DNA from: Curvularia sp. ZM96
Lineage: Eukaryota > Ascomycota > Dothideomycetes > Pleosporales > Pleosporaceae
Assembly: GCA_022457065.1 (NCBI GenBank)
Contig: JAJGBQ010000001.1
Location: 1,674,001 to 1,738,000, forward strand
Length of the DNA: 64,000 nucleotides
Reading direction: 5' to 3'
A program made the translations under genes and the position numbers. Position 1 is the stretch's first letter; the number at the start of each line of letters is the position of its first letter. The notes under the pieces were generated by a model. The model worked only from the letters and a program-made list of their open reading frames with translations, had not been told where the DNA came from and made no database searches. Of the stretch, positions 44,702-55,414 are shown piece after piece.

Positions 44702-45050
44702 GGAGTGTGCTGCGAATGGCGTTTATGGTATTTATGGTGGTGGTGCATGTCGTCGCGGGCAAAGTCACCGCATCGCTTGGGCCCGCTCCACTGTCCCCGC
44801 CAGCACCGCCTTCCCATGAGCGTCATTGCACAAGCTCACAGCCTCACAGTCGTCATTGCTGCCGCCATGTGTGGCTCAACCGCCCGCTTACTCGTGCCAA
44901 CAAAAATCGCCAGTATGGGTTGAGCGCACTCGCACCCGCCCATCGCGCGTGACTCCCTGTTCCCTCGATTCCTCGTTTCCGCCTTCTCTCGAACCCCCTC
45001 TCCCCCTCCCTCCCCTCCACGCCCTCCGCCCCCTCGCCTTGCCTCCCGCC
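44702..45050. promoter_or_regulatory. Divergent promoter region, DCP1 and 5-phosphatase
   Basis: 349 bases between divergent start codons. The side next to the phosphatase gene (44950-45050) is a pyrimidine-rich CT tract, common in highly expressed fungal promoters just before the start. Confidence 0.5.
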
Positions 45051-48000
45051 ATGGCATCCGAAGCCTCTTCTGTAAAGTCTACAGAGCGGCTGGATGCAAG
45101 CATTCCTGGCGCGTTTCTGGATCCGCGCTCCCCCAGCACAACCTCGGTCACGACGCAGCAGACGTCCCTCTCCCAGGCGCTGTACGACCGCCGCGCCGAG
45201 TATACCCGACCGCAGACAGTGCGCATCAAGGTAGGCTCATGGAACACGGCCGCGCAGAAAGGAACAGAGCTCGACATAGGCAAATGGTTCGTCAAGGGAA
45301 GGGGCGTCGAGGAAGCCATGGCTGGCTTGGGCGTATCGGACCCTGGTTACCATGCCAAAGGCGGCAGAGAAACTATTGCAGCCCAGGAGGCAAGACATGA
45401 CCCGAGAATGCCCTCTGTTCCCCACCACGATGCTGGCGCTGTTCCCGGTGGAGAGGAAATCGACATCTATGTACTTGGCCTGCAGGAGATCGTCGACATC
45501 ACCTCGCCCACCGAAGCCTTGAGGCCCTACACAGATCCTTCGACCGCGAACAAATGGAAAGCCGAGCTCGAGGCTGCCCTGCCCAAGGGCTACCAGTTGG
45601 TAGCAGACCAGCAACTGATTGGCTTGTGGCTGGTCATCTATGCTTCGCCAGAGATCCTGCCCCAGATCAAGAGCGTCAGCACTACGAGTGTAGGTACTGG
45701 TCTTATGGGCTATATGGGTAACAAAGGCGCCGTGACCACGCGTATCGTCTTGGGCGAAACAACTCGTCTTGTCTTTATAAATTCGCATCTTGCAGCTGGC
45801 GCCGACAAAGCAGCTCTCGAACGAAGAAACTGGGACGCCTCTCAAATAGCCTCTCGCACACGCTTTGATCCGATTGTGGACGGCCTGGGCGCGCCGCAGA
45901 GCAGCGGCGACGGGCTCGGTGACGAAGACTTCGCCTTTTGGTTCGGCGACCTGAACTATCGACTTGAAGGGATGCCAGGCGATGATGTGCGCCGTTTGCT
46001 TACGATCCATACTCAGGACCTGGACCTAGAAGAAAGCAAAGGCAGGCCATCGACATCTGGTGACTCTGGATACGGCTCTAAACGTTCGTCTGGACAGATT
46101 CATGATGTCATTCCTGCAGCGGATGAACTTGATCCAGCGTCACTGCAGACTACCATCTCGTCTCTGCTACCACATGATGAGCTGCACAGAATGATGAAAG
46201 AAGGAAAAGCCTTTCATGATGGCTGGGAAGAGGGGCCGATCCAGTTCCTGCCATCCTACAAATATGATATCGGCAAGGTCGGCGTCTTCGACTCGAGCGA
46301 AAAACGTCGTTGTCCTAGCTGGTGTGACCGTATCATCTATCGGACGCGAGCATCTAAGCAGCAGTATGAGGCGAGAGTGAAGGAACAAGAGGCCGCACGT
46401 CAAAGAGACAAGGAAATGTCGTCAAAGGGGTTGGATGTTCCGGGGGACTACGATGTCATGTATGATTACGACCCGGAAACAGACGGTGAGACTTATGACG
46501 ACTATGACGAGAACGAAACACCCGAACCCGAACCAATAAAAACCAAGGATGACATGGATGTACGTGTATTTCGACCAAGGAGATGCTGCTGGTTAGAACG
46601 TCTCGCTGATTAAACTTAATTAGGCTGAACTGCTACTCGAGTACTACACGACTCACATGCGCGTGCTCAGCTCCGATCATAAGCCTCTAGATGCCGTCTT
46701 TCGACTGAGATATGATGCTGTTGTCCCTCAGCTCAAGACTGCCGTCCACACCGAGGTGGCCCGTGAGATAGACCGCCAGGAGAATGAGGGCCGGCCTTCT
46801 ATTGCTGTCGCAGTTGAACGTGCCACTGGCTCCCCTTCATCTAACGAAGAGAACAAGACGGACAGTGCATTCGAAGGAGTCGACTTTGGCCAAGTCAAAT
46901 TCGCGAAGTCTTACCGCCGCAACATCACCATCGCCAATACTGGACGCGTTCCGGCCAGCTTTGGGTTTGCGGATCGGCCGGTAGAAAAGGGACAGCCTAC
47001 CGGACCGTTTCCTCCTTGGTTGACTGTCGCGTTTGATAGGGACCAAGACAAGCTTGACAGGCCAAAGTCAGATGATATTCAACAACGTTTCACTCTCGAA
47101 CCTGCCGATGTTCTAAACGTTGAATTGAAGCTCAAAATAGACAGCCCGGCATGCGTGCGCGACCTCAATGAAGGTGATTCGATGCTAGACGAAGTCCTCG
47201 TTTTGCGCGTAGAAAATGGGCGGGACCATTTCCTGCCCATTCGCGCCCATTGGCTACCATCTGCGCTTACCAGGTCCATTGACAAATTGATCAAAATTCC
47301 AGAAGGCGGGATCCGGAAGCTGCAGCACCAGGTACCCGCTTCTGGCGAGGTAAAATGGAGTGTACCAAGGGAAATCTTTCGGCTGACCGAGGCGATAGAA
47401 GACCTGACAGAACGGACACTAGCCGAATGGGAGATGACGAAGAGCGAGGGGGAAAGAGCGCCCTGGCAAGATAATGCTGGATGGCCATTCGTCAGAGGCC
47501 GAGCGGGTGTGGGAGAGGAGAGAGAAGATGAACTCGCAAACGTTTATGACGCACTGGATTGTGATACACCTTTTACCAATGCTTTTGCTCCTGAGACTCG
47601 CAGTAGGGAACGAGTCGAGATGCTGGCCGAAGTTCTCATCACATTCCTTTCAAGTCTTGCGGACGGTGTTATCACAAAGAGTCTCTGGGAAAGACTAGAG
47701 GAAGCGCTCGTCCGCCGTGAAAAGTCTAATGCTCCTGCTTCTCCGGATGACGACAAGATGACCGTCCTCGAGATCCTCGCTTCTTCACCTAACCACAACG
47801 CTACATTCCTTCTCATTCTCTCTTTTCTTCACAACATCTCAAACCAAATTACGGAAGCATCCAAGCCGCGTTCGGAGGCCACCAACAAGAGAGCGAGCGC
47901 CGACATGAGTCTTCCCTCAAGCCCGCAAGCACAAGTCAGGCGAAAGACTCTAAGCAAAGTCCCTGAGGTGGCTATCCGACAGCTCATTGTAAGAAACTAT

Positions 48001-48117
48001 GCGGTCGTCTTTGCGGATTGTTTAGTGAAGTGGAAAGAGGGAAGTAAGGAGAAGGAGAAGGCAGCTCAAAAGGAGAGAATGGTTGGGGTTTTAGAGTTGT
48101 TCCTCAGGATCGAGTGA
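45051..48117 (+). CDS. OCRL/INPP5B-like inositol polyphosphate 5-phosphatase
   Basis: Two exons, 45051-46559 and 46624-48117, encode 1000 residues. I start at the ATG at 45051 (MASEASSVKS); the upstream frame opens only with TTG. The 5-phosphatase core carries KVGSWNTAAQKG, IYVLGLQEIVDI, MGYMGNKGAVTTRIV, FINSHLAAGADKAALERRN, FWFGDLNYRLE, CPSWCDRIIYR and LSSDHKPLDAVF, so all catalytic motifs are present. Residues about 560-710 match an ASH-type beta domain (VDFGQVKFAKSYRRNITIAN) and the rest a catalytically dead RhoGAP-like fold (LTEAIEDLTERTL). That domain order is OCRL1/INPP5B. It should dephosphorylate PtdIns(4,5)P2 on endosome, Golgi or plasma membranes. A C-terminal basic helix with repeated Lys and Glu ends the protein. 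Confidence 0.92.
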
Positions 48118-48535
48118 ACTAGGTCTTGAACCATACAATATGTGGCTGCAAAAGAAAGGTTGGCTTATGACATGGATGCCAATAGTGATACCCATTTAGC
48201 TTTTTTGCTCAGAGCAATGCGAAGTCCTATTTTGGAGTGCGTGACCATGACAATTCAGGTATGATACTGGGTGTGTTTTTTTCTCTAGCAGCACCGCTTC
48301 TTGCATGGACTCCAAAGATTGACAGGAAAGCGGTGTATCGGTCGCTCAGACCCAGTCTGAAATTCTAGACGTCTCCAAACTGCGCCATGCCACGGGAAGC
48401 ATAGCGCATCTGCAAACCCCGGTTGAACCTAGCGCGGCCAAGATATCAAAAGGCGCTCATAAAAGCGCTCTCGCAGGCTCCTTTCCTGCGCTCCCTTTAC
48501 AGATTCCAAAGTACCAGGCCGGACCTAAATTCACC
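48118..48535. other. Spacer between 5-phosphatase and LDAH genes
   Basis: 3' flank of one plus-strand gene and promoter of the next. No independent feature is supported. Confidence 0.45.
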
Positions 48536-49672
48536 ATGTCTGCTCCACCAGCTTCCTTGATTCATCTTCGTACACCGCCAGAGCCCGGCAAAAAATCTGC
48601 TGCACGGACCTACATCATCTACTTTGTTACTGGCAACCCAGGACTCGTCGAGTATTACCGTACTTTCTTAACACATCTGTACGGTCTCTTGAGCCACAAC
48701 ACAGCCTCAGACCGTGATGTTGAATTCCAGGTGTACGGAAGGAGTTTATCTGGCTTTGAGATGAACACCAAGGAAATCAAGACGATGAAGTGGCGCAAGC
48801 AGCCACCATATGGACTGCAAGACCAAATACGACATGCAGAAGACGAGTTGACAGATCTGGTGGAAGAAGTCAAAGATCAAGGTGCAAAGGATGTTAGAGT
48901 GATCCTCGTAGGACATTCGGTCGGCGCCTACATCTCACTGGAAATCATCCGCAGGCTGAGGGCGCATGGCCTAGCTGGTGACGACTTCGAGACAAGAGTC
49001 GTTGGCGCCATAGGTCTCTTTCCTACCATAGTCGATATTGCCCGAAGCGAGAGCGGCATGAAGTTTGCTGTACGTCCATGCCGCTACTGTATCTGAGCAA
49101 CCATGACTAACCACGTGGTACAGCCTTTCGTCAAGAACAGCAACTTTGTAGTGTTTGCTTCGCTCTTTGTATACTTTCTTACATTTTGGCTCCCTATGTC
49201 TCTTATCGCTACCCTTGTAGCAAAGTTTATGGATTTTCCTGCGGACGCCGCCAACACGACAGCAGCATTTATCAAATCTCCACACGGCATCCAGCAGGCG
49301 CTTCACATGGCGCGTGACGAAATGTTCCAGATTGATACGGACATCTGGGATGAGGAAATCTGGGGTGCTTCTGCATCAGAGCCATCAACCAAGCACCCGC
49401 ACCCACGGCCTATTTTGCGCTTCTTGTTTGCGCGCACCGATCATTGGGTTGCGGATGCAACGCGGGACGCGCTGATTAACAACCGTGGCAGATTCAGCAC
49501 AGGCGAAGTGGAGGAGGTGGATGGCATGGGCGAGAACTGGAAACCGATTATGGAGATTGACAATTTTGAAGGATGGCCGCATGGATTCTGTATTAGGCAT
49601 GGCGTGCCGGTGGCCGAGAGGGTAGCGGGGTATGTTCGGAGCATCGTGGCGCAGGATATGTCGAGGAAATAG
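48536..49672 (+). CDS. Lipid-droplet-associated hydrolase (LDAH family)
   Basis: Two exons, 48536-49069 and 49124-49672, encode 360 residues. The N-terminal alpha/beta hydrolase part has YFVTGNPGLVEYYRTFL, a GNPG motif typical of LDAH/UPF0554, and the nucleophile elbow VGHSVGAYISLEI (Ser about residue 127). A hydrophobic segment VFASLFVYFLTFWLPMSLIA may form the membrane or droplet hairpin. Near the C-terminus FLFARTDHWVADATRD supplies the Asp-His part of the triad, and HGFCIRHGVPVAERVA lies further on. Family members associate with lipid droplets and influence sterol or triacylglycerol storage; the substrate is not settled. Confidence 0.92.
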
Positions 49673-49803
49673 GTTGCTTGGGGGCTGATTTGGCTATAAT
49701 AGTTGGGTGCCTGACAGTTGTTCCATATTGTTCTGTCATTCCCTGCTTCCATCTTCAAACCCACGTTTGCGTTGCAAACCTATGCAGATCCGTATTTCAC
49801 AAT

Positions 49804-51647
49804 ATGCAGGGTATAAATGAGCGCTCAAATCAAGTTTCCTCTGTCTTTGGCACAACTTATGAGTACGACAAGCTTCCTCGTGATGGTTCTTTCCGCCATC
49901 TCACCCTTCAACCTGGTGTAGGCAACGAGCCGCTTGAATGCAGTCTTTGCACAGCACCTCTGCACCAAATCTCCTTCGAAGCCATCTCGTACGTCTGGGG
50001 CAACAGTATCAAAAACAGGGAAATCACTTGCGATGGTCGTAGCATCAAGATTACTGAAAACCTGTACAACGTTCTTCAACGTCTCCGTCTTCCAGATGCT
50101 CCACGCAAACTCTGGGCGGACGGTATCTGCATCAACCAAGATGATTTGAAAGAGAAGGGCCACCAGGTCGCCATAATGGGACAGATTTACCGCTCAGCGA
50201 AGCACGTTTTGATCTACGTTGGGCCTGATGAAGGCGGCCATGGACCCCAGCTGTGCTCTTTGATTGATGAGGTAATTGAGATGATCGAGCGTATTTGCCG
50301 TCATCTTGTTGTGTCAGGGTCCAGCTCATTCCCTTACCCTTCACCGAACGATCCTCTTCTCTCTGATAACAGATGGAAATCACTGCATCACCTTCTCGAG
50401 GAAAATTGGTTCAGACGCGGCTGGGTTGTGAGGGAAGCCGCCTTTGCTAAGATTGGCAAAGTTATCTGGGGTTCTAATGAGTTTCTCTGGCAAGACTTGA
50501 TGCGCGTGTACATGTGGCTAGCAAATCGAGCCTGGCGAACTTTCAACGCATATGAGATCCGTACCTGGTCAATCAGGCTGCATACCTCTGCCTATGTACG
50601 ACAGAACAGAGATTTTGCTGATGCGTTACAAGTCTACGATGCGATGAGTTCGCGTTACATGTTGCGGGATCTTAATTTTGCGAAATATCTCGAAGTATCG
50701 GATCCACGAGACAGGATTTACGCCTTTGCGGAGTTATTAGATCATGGTACAGATAGAATTACCATGATCCCAGACTACAGCCTGCCATTCTTGGATGTTT
50801 ATCGCCAGTTTGCGATTGAGTATACCAAGTCTGTTGCAAGCCCTCGCATCCTGGACTATGTTTGTCATCCAATGGGAGCCATCGATCTGGCCGTAGCCTC
50901 ATGGGTGCCCCGCTGGGACGTTATAATACGTTCGCTTCATCTAAAGTCGGCAGGACAATGGGCTTGTCTCCTCGAGCGGGCGCTATATATACGCCAATAT
51001 TTATTGGTGACACCACTTTCAAGACCCGGGGCGTTATATTGGATCGAGTACGATATACGTCTGTCCTCCTGGATCGTTGGACAACACCACAGATCTTCTC
51101 AAAGATATGGGAGGACGTCAAGATTCAAAAGGATGAATCTCCGTACGGACCAACTCGGATGCTCGATGCTTTTCTCGATACTTTGTGTCTAGGCCGGCAT
51201 CATGAACAATGGGAGACCTGGCGAAATGATAGGGCAGCGTTTGCGAAACATGCTAGGCTCAGCTGTGAACCCCATGAGGGAGAGGATTTGCTTCAAGAAG
51301 ACACCGTAAGAGGCGAAGATGGAAAAATGGACCTTTATCTTGACAATATCAGAGCACTCATACATGGATTCAAGTTCGTCGTCACAGAACGCGGATACAT
51401 GGGTTTGGCCCCTGATGTCACCCAACAGGGAGACTTATGTGGGATAATCTTTGGCTGTTTGACGCCATGCATCCTGCGGCCCACGACCGAAGACCAGACT
51501 TACTTGTTTCTTGGAGGCGCGCATTTGACAGGAAAGCAGACAATGTGTGTAAGGGATGATGAGGTCTTCGCGAATATTCTAGGTGAGGAGATCAGCAAAG
51601 ACTGGATAGAGTGGGACGTAGAAGAGCAAGATATCAACCTTGTCTAA
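49804..51647 (+). pseudogene. HET-domain protein gene, split by an apparent frameshift
   Basis: The frame from ATG 49804 encodes a full HET domain: ISFEAISYVWGNS, LWADGICINQDDLKEKGHQV, MGQIYRSAKHVLIYVGP and RRGWVVREAAFAKIG. It continues through a typical ...DPRDRIYAFAEL block to ASWVPRWD at about 50919. From 50922 the sequence is sensible only in another frame (YNTFASSKVGRTMGLS, then TTFKTRGVILDRVRYT and on to a TAA at 51647), while the first frame runs on with no family motif to 51192. The simplest reading is a one-base deletion near 50920. No intron of normal size fixes it. HET proteins trigger vegetative incompatibility cell death and often carry inactivating mutations. A base-call error is the main alternative. 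Confidence 0.8.
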
Positions 51648-51984
51648 AAGGAAGGAAATTCTGTGTCTTTGTTAAGAGTTTAGGGACGGCATGACGGCTT
51701 AGTTATAATCGCGTTACACGCGGGCTTGACATGAATCGAGATATTTCATCGTTGGAACGCGAGTTCACGTGACGTGGGGCTAACGCCGGCATATCTCCGC
51801 TCCAGCGCTAATGTCCAAGCTCCCAGCTTAGGCGTCACCGGGGTTGTCAAGATGCCTCCACTACGATAAAACAATTCGGCGCAACGAAGCCTCAGAGTCC
51901 ACGAGGAGAGGGAAGAGCAGTAGCGCGTCACGCAAAATATGAAACCGAGTGTACAATAGCAGCGAGCCAGCCCCAAACTCCAGA
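51648..51984. promoter_or_regulatory. VPS18 promoter region with an E-box
   Basis: The 337 bases between the HET gene and VPS18 hold a TCACGTGACG element at 51765-51774, about 210 bases before the ATG. It combines a CACGTG E-box with the TGACG half of a CRE-like site. Confidence 0.5.
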
Positions 51985-54900
51985 ATGGCGTACGACATGT
52001 CGAGCGGGTATGCGCCGCCTAGCACGAGCAACATGCAAGAGGATGCGTCGCTCCCCATGTTCAACATAGAACGCGTGTCTCTGCAATTCAATATATCCTC
52101 CGATTTTGTCGCTGCTGCGGTAGCGAACAATGTTCTCATATTGGCCCTCTCGACAGGCCGTATTCTACGTATAGATTTGGATAGTCCGGCAGACATAGAC
52201 GGTTCGTCAGGCGCATTCAAGTACCACAGGATTACAATACCACCAATGCTTACTCGCGTGTAGATATTGATCTGCCCAAGAAGCCCTCGGAGATCGGCGT
52301 CATCAAGCGCCTATTCCTGGATCCCTCTGCATCCCATCTCATCGTCACCACTACCCTCGCCGAGAACTACTATCTTCACACACAATCGCGGACACCGAAA
52401 GCGTTGTCGAGGCTAAAAGGAGTTGTCATTGAGAGTATCTCCTGGAATCCTTCGCAGCCCACTGCTTCGACAAGGGAGATTCTTGTGGGAGCAGCAGACG
52501 GCAATGTGTATGAAGTCTACATTGAGCCTTCCTCTGAGTTCTACAGAAGAGAGGAGAGGTACCTGAAAAGCGTATACCGAACAAACGATGGTCCCATCAC
52601 AGGACTATGGACGGACATGGTGCCTGGGCGGTCCGATTTGCGGCGCATCATCGTCGCTACGCCTTCGACATTCCTACATTTCGCTGGCAAAGTTGGACGC
52701 CAGGGCAACGAGGGAAGCGGGTCCATCTTCCTCAAACTCTTCGAAAGCGAGTCTGCAACCGTACACGAAGTGTCCAATGTGGCACCTACCGCAACCTCCT
52801 TGCTTGCTGTTTCTCCGGAGAACCAAGATGCTCACAACAGAGAAAACTCACAGACGGAGAGGATATTCGGATGGCTTACATCACAAGGCGTCTTACACGG
52901 AAAATTATATCTTTCACAGGATACTTCTGAGTTGGGCGGCAAGGTCCTTGGAGATGCAAAGATGCTACCTAGGTCTCAAGTGCCACCTTCACAGACTGCC
53001 AGCGGACGTACCCGCAGAACACAAGAGGCGGTTACTTCTATGGTGCTGAGTCAGTGGCATATTCTACAACTTGTTGAAGGCAGGATCGTAGCCATTAACC
53101 GCCTTGACGACACTGTAGTCCTTGATCAGGTTGTCCTTGATCCTGGACAAAGCGCATTGGGCTTGGTAGCAGATGTGAAGAAGAACACATATTGGCTCTT
53201 CACTACCCAGGAAATCTTTGAAATTGTCGTCACGGATGAGAGTAGAGATGTCTGGAAGATCATGCTCAAGTCACAACAATTTGAGGCCGCTTCACAATAC
53301 GCAAAGACACCAGCGCAGAAGGACGCTGTGGCTACTGCATCTGGCGATTATCTTGTTGCGAAGAACCAATACATGGAAGCAGCTACCGTCTACGGAAGAA
53401 GTACAAAACCATTCGAGCAGGTCGCCCTGACATTCATCGATAACGGTGAACAGGATGCTCTGCGAAAGTACCTGTTGACCAAATTATCGACGCTAAAGAA
53501 GGGCGCCATTATGCAGCGGACCATGGTGGCAGTGTGGCTGGTCGAGCTCTACATGGCCAAGCTGAACACACTGGATGACACTATCACAACAAAAGCCGAA
53601 CTTTCGGAGAGCATGAACACTGCGGAGACTCACGACCAGCTTTCCGTCATCCGAAAGGAGTATCAAGACTTTGTATCAAAGTACAGGGCAGATCTGGATC
53701 GTAAAACGGTCTACGAGATCATCAGCAGCCACGGTCGGGAAGAAGAATTGCTCTACTTCGCGACGGTCGTGAATGACTACAATTACGTGCTCTCATACTG
53801 GGTCCAGCGTGAGCGGTGGCAAGAATCGTTGAGCGTTCTCAAGAAGCAGACAGACCCAGAGATATTCTACAAGTACAGCTCCGTTCTCATGGCGCATGTA
53901 CCCGTTGAGCTTGTCGATATCATGATGCGGCACTCGAACTTCGATGCGCAGAAGCTCATCCCGGCCTTCCTCAATTACAACAACCACACTAAGGTTCCTC
54001 TAAGTCAGAATCAAGCTGTTCGCTATCTGCTCTTCGAAATCAACCAGCGTAACTCAACAGACGCTGCGATACACAATACCCTCATATCCATCTACGCATC
54101 ACATCCTACGACAGATGAGTCGGCATTGCTCGCCTATCTCGAAGGTCAATCCCTTGCTCATGAACAGAACTATGATGCTGATTTTGCCCTCCGTCTATGT
54201 ATTCAGCACAAGCGTGTACAATCGTGCGTGCACATATACAGCTCGATGCAACAATACGTGCAAGCGGTCGATCTCGCACTGAAATATGACGAGATCGACC
54301 TCGCCTCCTCTGTCGCTGACCGCTCAAACACTGAGCCAGCTCTCCGTAAAAAGCTCTGGCTCGCTATTGCGAAAAAGGTCATTTCCCAGTCTAGCGGGAT
54401 CAAAACTGCCATTGAATTCCTGCGTCGTGTCGATCTCCTTCGAATCGAGGATCTGATACCTTTCTTCCCCGACTTTGTAGTCATTGATGACTTCAAAGAG
54501 GAGATTTGCGCTGCGCTCGAAGACTACAGCAGGAAGATTGATAATCTCAAGCAAGAGATGGACGATAGCGAAGCGACTGCTACGCATATCAAGTCCGACA
54601 TCAAGGCGCTGGAGCAACGATACGCTATTGTCGAGCCAGGTGAACGATGCTATGTTTGCGGCCTCCCACTACTGGCTCGCCAATTCTTCGTGTTCCCATG
54701 CCAGCACGCATTCCATAGTGATTGTTTGGCGAAAAGGGTTGTGGAGCTCGCTGGTATCGCACGTGGCAAGCGTATAGCAGAGTTGCAGAGTGAAGTGCAG
54801 AAGGGGATCAAGACGGGAGCAGTGCGAGAGAGGATGATCAAGGAGTTGGATGCTCTTGTGGGAAGTAGCTGGTAAGTTTGTGTCAACATGAACGTCTCTC

Positions 54901-55018
54901 TCAGGACTCATATACTAACGTGTTGCTTTGTAGTGTGTTGTGCAGCGAGTTAGCTGTCAAACTCGTCAACGAACCTTTTATCAGCGTGAATGATGACAAG
55001 AACGAATGGGCACTTTGA
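51985..55018 (+). CDS. VPS18: VPS18/Pep3, HOPS-CORVET core subunit with RING domain
   Basis: Three exons, 51985-52201, 52264-54871 and 54934-55018, encode 969 residues. I start at ATG 51985 (MAYDMSSGYAPP); the upstream frame begins with GTG. The beta-propeller half includes VSLQFNISSDFVAAAVANN and STREILVGAADGNVYEVYIE; the helical CLH region follows, with a short coiled coil around KIDNLKQEMDDSE. The C-terminal RING-H2 starts CYVCGLPLLARQFFVFPCQH and is finished by the third exon, which supplies SSCVLCSELAV and EPFISVND; without this exon the last metal-ligand cysteines are lost. VPS18 is a core of the CORVET and HOPS tethers that fuse endosomes and vacuoles. Identity is very secure. Confidence 0.95.
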
Positions 55019-55414
55019 GGATGATATGCGTCGTTGAACAGACTTTAGATATTTTCCAGGAACAATGCAGATGACGTGAATCGAAGAGATGAAGCTTGAC
55101 ATAATATTTTGCGCCAGATTTTCGTGGGTGAAGCCATCCGGTTGAGTGGTGTATATATTTTGTTGGCTCCTTTTACCCTAAAGCCCACATGCATCCAAAA
55201 GCATAGATTATAAAGATGAATGAGTACCTGCTGTCTGTTCCCTTAACGCCCTGGCGCTGATGCAAGAAACAAGAAGAGAGAATGGAAAGTTCCAGGAAAA
55301 AAAGGACGCAAGGTGGGACAGAGTCTAAAACGCCGCCGGATATAACTAATGATTACGATGTGGCCTTGAGATCATGTCATGCCATGCCATGCCCCGTCTT
55401 GACCAAAGATGGTC
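55019..55414. other. Convergent 3' spacer, VPS18 and CTR9
   Basis: 3' flanks of two convergent genes. No feature is supported. Confidence 0.5.

Noticed and set aside
44826..45050. 75-codon N-terminal extension of the 5-phosphatase
   Set aside because: The frame opens with TTG and the sequence is a pyrimidine-rich promoter tract; the ATG at 45051 begins protein-like sequence.
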